From Trueperaceae bacterium (GTDB lineage Bacteria > Deinococcota > Deinococci > Deinococcales > Trueperaceae), in NCBI GenBank assembly GCA_007130355.1, contig SLSQ01000186.1, positions 1 to 9,159 of the forward strand: a DNA stretch of 9,159 nucleotides. Direction: 5' to 3'. Below the pieces are notes generated by a model. It searched no databases, was not told the origin of the DNA, and was given only the letters and a program-made list of their open reading frames with translations. This document shows positions 1 to 5,557 of the stretch, piece after piece. How positions within the stretch are numbered: position 1 is the stretch's first letter; every line of letters begins with the position of its first letter. The translations under genes were made by a program, and so were the position numbers.

Positions 1-596
1 CGGTCGCCGGGGCGTGCGGGCGGCCGGAACCAGGAGGGCCGGAGGCGCCGCGCCACGGCGTCGGCGACCGTCGCGAGCGGCGACCAGAGCGGGCGGGCGG
101 CCCGTCCGGCGGCGCGCGCCTCGAACGTCATGCCGGCCCCCCAGCGGAACGGCCGGAACGTCTTGACCCAGCGCAGCGACGCGGTCGGGGCGATGCCGCC
201 GCCGAGGCGCTCCCAGATCGGTTCGAACTTGACGTGCCCGCCGTCGCTGACCGTGAGGACCTGCGGTCCGGCCAGGTGCCGGCGCAGCAGGGTCGTGGCG
301 ATCATCGTCGGCGCGTCGGGGGCGACGACGGAGGGGAAGACGCCCGCGAGGGTGCGGATCTCGCCGTCGACCCGGACCGGTGTGGCGGTGACCCCGAGGA
401 AACCGACCACGCGCCCGTCGTCGTCTTCGGCGACCCACGACGGCACCTCCGGGTCGTGGCCGGGGCGGCCTACGAAGATGCGCCCGGCGAGGGCGGTCAG
501 GTCCGGATCGGGCTCCAGGACCTTGTCGTGGAACCAGTAGCGCCAGAGCGCAGCGATCTGGGGCAGGTCGGCGGCCTCGAACGGGCGAACGCGCAC
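1..596 (-). CDS. GNAT-like N-acyltransferase, partial (3' end beyond window)
   Basis: Reading leftward from a GTG at 596 gives 198 codons with no stop before the window edge, so the C-terminus is missing. An in-frame TGA at 609-611, the stop of the upstream NadE-like gene, blocks any longer start. A GAGG element about 10 nt upstream supports the GTG. The N-terminus MRVRPFEAADLPQIAALWR is the usual first strand and helix of GNAT acetyltransferases, and residues 53-71 (SWVAEDDDGRVVGFLGVTA) look like the next strands. The classical acetyl-CoA loop (Q/RxxGxG/A) is not evident around residues 92-106, so the donor may not be acetyl-CoA, or the fold may be degenerate. Residues from about 145 are rich in Arg, Trp and Phe. 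It lies 12 nt after the NadE-like gene and is probably last or near last in the operon. An N-acylation step on a sugar or amide product is inferred from context. The fold is fairly likely; the substrate is unknown. Confidence 0.72.
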   Translation of the reverse strand, partial: MRVRPFEAADLPQIAALWRYWFHDKVLEPDPDLTALAGRIFVGRPGHDPEVPSWVAEDDDGRVVGFLGVTATPVRVDGEIRTLAGVFPSVVAPDAPTMIATTLLRRHLAGPQVLTVSDGGHVKFEPIWERLGGGIAPTASLRWVKTFRPFRWGAGMTFEARAAGRAARPLWSPLATVADAVARRLRPSWFRPPARPGD

Positions 597-608
597 CGGG
601 CCACGACC

Positions 609-1616
609 TCAGGCCGCGTCGAAGCGCGACTCGGCCCCGACCGTGCCCAGGAGGACCGGCGAGGCGTGCAGGTAGCGCGCCACCCGCCGCTTCGCGGCGA
701 TGTCGTCGAACACGCGCGTCGCCTGTTGCGGCGTCAGGTCGAGCGCCTTCGTGACGGCGGTCGCGGGCAGGCCGTGGTCGACGGCGTAGAGGCAGAGGTC
801 CATCGCCGCGTACGGCAGCGCGAAGTAGAACTCCTCCTGGCTCTGCGGCATCGAGTAGGTGTCGGTCGTCGGGGGGCGGGCGCGGATCTCCTCCGGCACG
901 CCGAGCGCTTCGGCCAGGGCGTACACCTGCGTCTTGTACAGGTGGGCGATCGGCTTGACGTCGGCGGCGCCGTCGCCGCCCTTCACGAAGAACCCCTGGT
1001 CGTACTCGAGCCGGTTGGGCGTGCCCAGCACCGCGTACACCAGTCGGTCGGCGTGGTGGTACTCGACCATCTTGCGGGTGCGCTGCTTGAAGCTGGTGGC
1101 GGCGACCACCTCGAGGTACGCCTCGGGGGTCAGGCGGGCGCGGTGCTCGGTGCCGTCCGGGTCCCGGGCCACGACCGAGAACAGCCGGAACGCTTCGCTG
1201 TCGATGACGCTCGGCAGCACGATCTTGGAGGTCCAGCCGTCGCCGTAGTCGGGGAGCACCTTGCGGATGGCGTCGTCGCGACGGCGGTAGCAGCCGAGCG
1301 CGGTCAGGGCCGGCGCGACCTCCTCGAGGACCGTCTCGATGCCGAAGGCGTCGGCCGCCAGCCGCGACAGGCGCAGGGTGTCCGGGTCCGAGTCGGTCTC
1401 GGGCATCAGCACGCCCAGCACCCGCTCCGGTCCGAACGCCCGGGCCGCCAGCGCGGCGACGACGCTGCTGTCGATCCCGCCGGAGAGGCCGAGCACCGCG
1501 CCGCGCCGCCGGAACCGTCGCACGGTGCGCACCAGGCCGTCGGCGATCGTCCGAATCGTGGCCTCCGGATCGCGCAGCTCCAGGACGCTCGCGTCGATGC
1601 GGGCCTCAGCCGGCAT
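609..1616 (-). CDS. NAD synthetase (NadE)-like PP-loop ATPase, EPS-locus paralogue
   Basis: The product is 335 aa. NadE enzymes adenylate a carboxylate with ATP and attack it with ammonia to form an amide; the normal substrate is deamido-NAD. Visible motifs are the PP-loop SGGIDSS (residues 45-51), GTPNRLE (198-204, compare GTxNKxE) and GGDGAADVKPIAHLYKTQV (213-231), the NadE signature. There is no N-terminal nitrilase/glutaminase domain, so it would need free ammonia or a partner such as the AsnB-like protein. It is longer than ammonia-type NadE (about 275 aa) because of extra sequence at about residues 108-175. The segment after PPTTD (TYSMPQSQEEFYFALPY, 253-269) also differs from the housekeeping form. 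The ATG at 1616 overlaps the ACP gene by 11 nt and has no clear Shine-Dalgarno sequence, which suggests translational coupling. In this operon, amidation of a metabolite other than deamido-NAD is more likely than a housekeeping NAD role, but that is inference. Confidence 0.87.
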   Translation of the reverse strand: MPAEARIDASVLELRDPEATIRTIADGLVRTVRRFRRRGAVLGLSGGIDSSVVAALAARAFGPERVLGVLMPETDSDPDTLRLSRLAADAFGIETVLEEVAPALTALGCYRRRDDAIRKVLPDYGDGWTSKIVLPSVIDSEAFRLFSVVARDPDGTEHRARLTPEAYLEVVAATSFKQRTRKMVEYHHADRLVYAVLGTPNRLEYDQGFFVKGGDGAADVKPIAHLYKTQVYALAEALGVPEEIRARPPTTDTYSMPQSQEEFYFALPYAAMDLCLYAVDHGLPATAVTKALDLTPQQATRVFDDIAAKRRVARYLHASPVLLGTVGAESRFDAA

Positions 1617-1863
1617 GGGAGGCGGCCGTCCGACCGTCCAGGTACGCCACGATCCGGTCGACCGAGTCGAAGTTCTCGGGCAGCGTGTCCTCGTCGGGCA
1701 CGCGCACGCCCAGGTCGGACTCGACGAACATGATCAGTTCGAGCACGCCCATCGAATCGAGCACGCCGCTGCGCGTGAGGGAGGCGTCCCCGTCCAGCGC
1801 TTCGTCGCCCAGGATGAAGTTCTCGCGCAGGAAGTCACGGACCTTCCGTTCGGTGTCGCTCAT
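1606..1863 (-). CDS. acyl carrier protein (free-standing phosphopantetheine carrier)
   Basis: This small acidic protein of 85 aa has the length and pattern of a carrier domain. The attachment motif is SGVLDSMGVLEL (residues 32-43), with Ser37 as the expected 4'-phosphopantetheine site. It is followed by the helix ELIMFVESDLGVRVPDED (42-59) and a final amphipathic helix (VDRIVAYLDG, 68-77). The start at 1863 overlaps the ligase stop by 4 nt (ATGA) and has a good GGAGGT element 4 nt upstream. The gene ends inside the NadE-like gene. The motif has GVLDSM rather than the LGxDSL of the fatty-acid AcpP, and no ketosynthase lies nearby. It therefore probably carries a single acid loaded by the adjacent ligase, as D-alanyl carrier proteins and EPS-locus ACPs do. 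The carried group is not known. Confidence 0.92.
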   Translation of the reverse strand: MSDTERKVRDFLRENFILGDEALDGDASLTRSGVLDSMGVLELIMFVESDLGVRVPDEDTLPENFDSVDRIVAYLDGRTAASHAG

Positions 1864-3440
1864 GGGGACCTCCAGGGTTCCGCCAGCGGTGGGGGCTGCA
1901 GCAGGCTCTTCTTGCGGACCTTGCCGCTGTCGGTCTTGGGCAGGTCGGTCAGGAACACCACGTCCCGCGGCACCTGGAAGTTCTCCAGGCGGGCCATGGC
2001 TTCGCGGCGGAAGGTGCGTTCGTTCATCTCGTGGCCGCGGTCCAGCACCACGTAGGCTCGGACCGCTTCGCCTAGCAGGTCGTCCGGGACGCCTACCACC
2101 GCGACCTCCTTGACGCCGGGGATGGTGGCCAGGGCGTTCTCGACCTCGACCGGCGCGACCTTCTCGCCGCGGCTCTTGATGATGTCGTCGGTGCGCCCCA
2201 GGAAGTAGAGGAACCCGTCGTCGTCGGTGCGGAACAGGTCGTGCGTGCACAGCATCCGTTCGCCCGGATAGCGTCCCGGCTTGAGCATGTGGTCGGTCGC
2301 GTCGGGCAGCTTCCAGTACCCCATCATCACGTGCGGACCGCGCACCCAGAGGGTGCCGGCGCGCCCGGGCGGCACCGGCTGAAGGTCGTCGTCCAGTACG
2401 AACGCTTCGGTCCCGGGGATCGCCCGGCCGACCGACGACGGCTTGTCGAGGACCCGTTCCGGTTCCAGGTAGGCGACGCGTTTGCACTCGGTCAGGCCGT
2501 ACATCTTGAAGACCAGGGCGCCCGGGCTCATCGTCTGCAGCACCGGCACGTGGTCGTCGGGCAGGTGGGCGGCGGTGTTCGTGAAGCGACGGACCGACGG
2601 CATCGACAGCGGCGCCTGGCGATGCATCGACACCAGCGTCGCGAACACGGTCGGCACGCCGGGGAAGACGGTGACCCGCTCCTCCTGGACCCGCTGGACC
2701 ACGCGGGCGGGGAAGGCGAACGAGCTCTCGAGCACCAGGGTGGCGCCGAGATGCACCGCCATGATCATCTGGTAGAGGCCGTAGTCGAAGGCGAGCGGCA
2801 GCACGTTCAGGATCCGGTCGTCGGCGCCGAGGCGCAGGTACTCGACCAGGCTGCCCTGCGTGAAGACCATGTTCTGGTGCGACAGCATCACGCCCTTGGG
2901 GCGGCCGGTGCTGCCCGAGGTATAGATCAGCGCCGCCAGGTCGATCGGCAGCACGCCGCTGGCGACCGGCTCGGGCGGGTGCTCGTCCAGGAACCGGTCG
3001 AGGGGCCGGGCCTCGGGCACCGGCGTGCGCGTTTCGCCCCGGAGCAGCACCGTGCGGAGCGACGGCACGTCGACCGTCGCGTCGGCCACGACCTGGGCCA
3101 GGTGTCCGTCCGCGATCAGCGCCGCCGCTTCGGCGTCGTTCAGAAGGTAGGCGAGCTTGTCCGCCTTGGTCTGCGGGTGGACGACCACGAACGCCGCGCC
3201 GGCCAGGAGCGTGCCGTAGACGGAGACGACGGTCGCCACCGAGTTCTCGAGCAGGATCGCGACCCGGTCGCCGCGCCGCACGCCGCGCGCGTGCAAGCCG
3301 CGCGCCAGGCGCAGGGCCCGGTCGTGCAGGTCGCGGTAGTCGATCCGTTCGTCGGCGGTGATCACCGCCGTGCGGTCGGGACGCCGTTCGGCGGCGAGGA
3401 GCAGCGATTCGTGCAGGAGGCGGGGGCAGCGTGAGGTCAT
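1860..3440 (-). CDS. AMP-forming acyl/aminoacyl-CoA or -ACP ligase
   Basis: The product is 526 aa, the usual size for the ANL superfamily. These enzymes activate a carboxylic acid as its adenylate and pass it to a thiol, here probably the phosphopantetheine of the adjacent ACP. Visible core motifs are YTSGSTGRPKGVMLSHQN (A3 P-loop, residues 173-190), MYGLTE (A5, 313-318), the DLFRTDDDGF stretch (401-410), GRTDDIIKSRGEKVAP (A8 hinge, 415-430) and PKTDSGKVRKKSL (A10, 501-513, catalytic Lys507). Nothing essential appears missing. The ATG at 3440 has an ideal AGGAGG with 6-nt spacing placed directly after the asnB stop; the stop overlaps the ACP start by 4 nt. YGLTECKR and the following SVGRAIPGTEAFV segment resemble ligases of exosortase-associated EPS loci, a family impression from memory. 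The acid substrate cannot be read from the sequence; a hydroxy or amino acid is possible. Confidence 0.92.
   Translation of the reverse strand: MTSRCPRLLHESLLLAAERRPDRTAVITADERIDYRDLHDRALRLARGLHARGVRRGDRVAILLENSVATVVSVYGTLLAGAAFVVVHPQTKADKLAYLLNDAEAAALIADGHLAQVVADATVDVPSLRTVLLRGETRTPVPEARPLDRFLDEHPPEPVASGVLPIDLAALIYTSGSTGRPKGVMLSHQNMVFTQGSLVEYLRLGADDRILNVLPLAFDYGLYQMIMAVHLGATLVLESSFAFPARVVQRVQEERVTVFPGVPTVFATLVSMHRQAPLSMPSVRRFTNTAAHLPDDHVPVLQTMSPGALVFKMYGLTECKRVAYLEPERVLDKPSSVGRAIPGTEAFVLDDDLQPVPPGRAGTLWVRGPHVMMGYWKLPDATDHMLKPGRYPGERMLCTHDLFRTDDDGFLYFLGRTDDIIKSRGEKVAPVEVENALATIPGVKEVAVVGVPDDLLGEAVRAYVVLDRGHEMNERTFRREAMARLENFQVPRDVVFLTDLPKTDSGKVRKKSLLQPPPLAEPWRSP
1868..1873 (-). promoter_or_regulatory. 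Shine-Dalgarno (GGAGGT) for the ACP gene
   Basis: GGAGGT inside the 3' end of the ligase gene, 4 nt before the ACP ATG at 1863, supports independent re-initiation and probably high ACP output at the ATGA junction. Confidence 0.65.
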
Positions 3441-3446
3441 GTCGAG

Positions 3447-3452
3447 CCTCCT
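3447..3452 (-). promoter_or_regulatory. strong Shine-Dalgarno (AGGAGG) for the ligase gene
   Basis: A perfect AGGAGG lies directly after the asnB TAG stop, 6 nt before the ligase ATG at 3440. It fixes the ligase start and is the best ribosome site seen in the window. Confidence 0.8.
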
Positions 3453-5480
3453 CTAGGCGCTCGCCGGCGGGAGGACGGCGTCCGCACGTTCGCGGCGGAC
3501 CGTTCCGTCCCCGACGACGTCGCGGGTGGGCACGGCGGGGGCGGCCCGCTCCGGTCGGCGGACCATCGATTCGTGCAGCAGCAGGGTCGAGAGCACGCCG
3601 ACCAGGCCCATCTCGTCCCCTTCGCCGAGGCCGGCGTCGACGTACCGTTCGCCCTTGGCGACCAGCCGGCGCACCGCGTCCGGGTCGAACAGGCCGCTTT
3701 CCGCGACCCGCTCCGGAGCGAGCGTCTCGCGCACGTAGTCGGGCGCATCGGGACCGAAGAACGAGCGGACGATCGGCGCCCGGTACGGACGCTTGGGCCG
3801 CTTCGCGATTTCGGGCGGCAGCAGGTCGGCGAAGGCGGTTCGGAGCAACCGCTTCTCCTCCATGTCGCGCAGGCGCATCCGTTCCGGCAGCGCGGCCGCG
3901 AACTCGGCGACGCGCACGTCGAGGAACGGGAAGCGGCCCTCCACCCCGTGCGCCATGAGCATCCGGTCGCCCTGACCGTGCAGCAGGTAGCCGCTCATGA
4001 ACGTGGCGATCTCGAGGTACTGCGCCTGCCCGAGCGGTCCGAACTCGGCGAACCGTGCGGGCAGCCGCGCGATCAGGCGTTCGGCCGGATCGCCCACCTC
4101 GGCCGCCGCGGCGCGGGCGTCGGCCGACAGGAAGCGCAGGTTGCGGCGGGTGGTGGCCATGCGCGGACGCAGGCCGTAGAGCGGATCGTCCACGTCCTCG
4201 AGTCCGGCCTTGAAGAACTCGGCCATGAAGCCGCCGCCCTTCGCCAGGTCGTGCGCCAGGTAGGGGTAGATGCGGCCGAGCAGCCGGGGACGCAGCGTCG
4301 ACTCCGGATCGCGCGCCCAGAAGCGGCGCACCATCGTCTCCTGGAAGATGCCGTAGCCGCCGAACAGCTCGTCGGCCCCTTCGCCGGTCAGGACCACCTT
4401 CATGCCGGTGTCGCGCACGGCGGCCGAGAGGCGCAGCAGGGGCGCGGGCGCCGTCCGCAGCAGCGGCGTCGCGGCCCGCCGCACCACTTCGGGGAACGAC
4501 GCGGCGACGTCGCCGCCGGAGACGGTAATGCGGGTCAGGTCGACCCCGAGCGCTCGGGCCATGCGGTCCTGGAAGCGGCTCTCGTCGAACCGTGGGTCCT
4601 CGAAGCCGACGCCGAAGGCGCGCAACTCCTGCGGCACGTGCCGGCGGGCCAGGAGCGAGGTGATCGACGAGTCGAGCCCGCCGGACAGGTAGGCGCCGAC
4701 CGGCACGTCGGCCCGCAGCCGGATCCGGGTGGCGTCGTCGAGCAGGACGCGCAGTTCCTCGGCCAGCGCCTCGGGCCGTTCGGTGCGGGTCCCTTCGCGC
4801 GGGGCGAAGGCCAGGTCCCACCAGCGCACGGCGGGGCCGCGGCCGTCCGGGCCGATACGCAGGTGGTGGCCGGCGGGCAGTTCGTGGATGCCGGGGAACG
4901 CCGAGCGGTCGGGCAGGACCGACCAGAGGGTGAACGTCTCGACCAGCGCGAACGGGTCCAGGCGCCGTTCGGCCGACGGGTGCCGCAGCAGCGCCGCCGG
5001 TTCGGAGGCGAAGGCGACGTCGCCGCCGAGGTCGGCGAGGAACAGCGGTCGGATCCCGAACCGGTCGCGGGCCAGGAACAGTTCGCGCGTCCGGCGGTCC
5101 CAGATCGCGATCGCGAACTCGCCGTTCAGGCGCTCCAGGAACGCTTCGCCCCACTGTTCGTAGGCGTGGACCAGGACCTCGGTGTCGGAACGGGTACGGA
5201 AGCGGTGGCCGAGCGCCGTGAGCTCGCGGGTGAGTTCCGGGTAGTTGAAGATCTCGCCGTTCTGCATCGCCCAGTAGCGGCCGTCCTCGTTCCCGATCGG
5301 TTGGTCGCCGCCGGTCAGGTCGACGATCGCCAGGCGCGTGTTGACCATGCCGAAGCGCTCGTCCCGGTACAGCCCCACGCCGTCCGGTCCGCGGTGTTCG
5401 AGTTCACCGGCCATCGCGAGCAGCAGCTCGCGCGGGGGGCGTCGACCGTGTGGAGCGTAGAGTCCAGCGATGCCGCACAT
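3453..5480 (-). CDS. asnB: asparagine synthetase-type glutamine amidotransferase (AsnB-like)
   Basis: The product is 675 aa. The N-terminal class-II glutaminase domain starts MCGIAG, with Cys2 as the nucleophile after Met removal; RGPDG (30-34), NGEIFNY (74-80) and SDTE (98-101) form its glutamine site. Cys2 fixes the start at 5480, although the frame stays open upstream. The synthetase domain has the PP-loop SGGLDSS (266-272), GEGADELFGGY (366-376) and GDRMLMAHGVEGRFPFLD (504-521). Glutamine gives ammonia, which passes to an ATP-adenylated carboxylate. The stretch that binds aspartate in true AsnB reads TPLLRTAPAP (338-347), so the acceptor may not be aspartate. About 35 Arg/Ala/Pro-rich residues at the C-terminus look disordered. 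It heads the tight run with the ligase 12 nt downstream, and a TATCGT box just before the ATG suggests its own promoter. It resembles the amidotransferases of exosortase/EPS loci. The fold is certain; the asparagine-forming role is doubtful. Confidence 0.93.
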   Translation of the reverse strand: MCGIAGLYAPHGRRPPRELLLAMAGELEHRGPDGVGLYRDERFGMVNTRLAIVDLTGGDQPIGNEDGRYWAMQNGEIFNYPELTRELTALGHRFRTRSDTEVLVHAYEQWGEAFLERLNGEFAIAIWDRRTRELFLARDRFGIRPLFLADLGGDVAFASEPAALLRHPSAERRLDPFALVETFTLWSVLPDRSAFPGIHELPAGHHLRIGPDGRGPAVRWWDLAFAPREGTRTERPEALAEELRVLLDDATRIRLRADVPVGAYLSGGLDSSITSLLARRHVPQELRAFGVGFEDPRFDESRFQDRMARALGVDLTRITVSGGDVAASFPEVVRRAATPLLRTAPAPLLRLSAAVRDTGMKVVLTGEGADELFGGYGIFQETMVRRFWARDPESTLRPRLLGRIYPYLAHDLAKGGGFMAEFFKAGLEDVDDPLYGLRPRMATTRRNLRFLSADARAAAAEVGDPAERLIARLPARFAEFGPLGQAQYLEIATFMSGYLLHGQGDRMLMAHGVEGRFPFLDVRVAEFAAALPERMRLRDMEEKRLLRTAFADLLPPEIAKRPKRPYRAPIVRSFFGPDAPDYVRETLAPERVAESGLFDPDAVRRLVAKGERYVDAGLGEGDEMGLVGVLSTLLLHESMVRRPERAAPAVPTRDVVGDGTVRRERADAVLPPASA

Positions 5481-5485
5481 GAGGC

Positions 5486-5491
5486 ACGATA
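5486..5491 (-). promoter_or_regulatory. candidate -10 box (TATCGT) just before asnB
   Basis: On the minus strand TATCGT is separated by 5 nt from the asnB ATG at 5480. The ATG lacks a well-placed Shine-Dalgarno sequence: the only purine-rich stretch (GGGAGGG) is about 30 nt upstream. A leaderless transcript would explain both facts. It suggests that the five-gene run can be expressed separately from the Wzc-like gene. Confidence 0.35.
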
Positions 5492-5512
5492 GCGCCGTCC
5501 GCGGGACCCTCC

Positions 5513-5534
5513 CGGCGCATCCGTACATGCGCCG
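5513..5534 (-). repeat. 8-bp inverted repeat between the Wzc-like gene and asnB
   Basis: The arms CGGCGCAT and ATGCGCCG are perfectly complementary around a 6-nt loop, in the 77-bp gap after the Wzc-like stop at 5558. No T-run follows on the minus strand, so it is not a classical intrinsic terminator. It may be a weak terminator, a transcript-end stabiliser or a protein-binding palindrome. Confidence 0.4.
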
Positions 5535-5557
5535 CGGCGGGGGGGTCGGGGCCGGGT

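Noticed and set aside
1606..1616. Possible frameshift fusing the ACP and NadE-like proteins
   Set aside because: The ACP ends at a normal length with its own stop and the NadE-like ATG follows within the overlap. An 11-nt overlap is ordinary translational coupling.
234..1733. 499-aa plus-strand frame opposite the GNAT, NadE-like and ACP genes
   Set aside because: It is antisense to genes with clear motifs, has an Arg/Val/Gly-rich composition and no recognisable domain.
1606..5154. Single 1182-aa minus-strand frame ending in the ACP
   Set aside because: Only the last 85 residues are real (ACP). The rest is Arg/Pro/Ala-rich sequence out of frame with the ligase and asnB.
3573..5492. 639-aa plus-strand frame opposite asnB
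   Set aside because: It is a mirror frame of the conserved asnB codons with Arg/Gln/His-rich composition and no motif.
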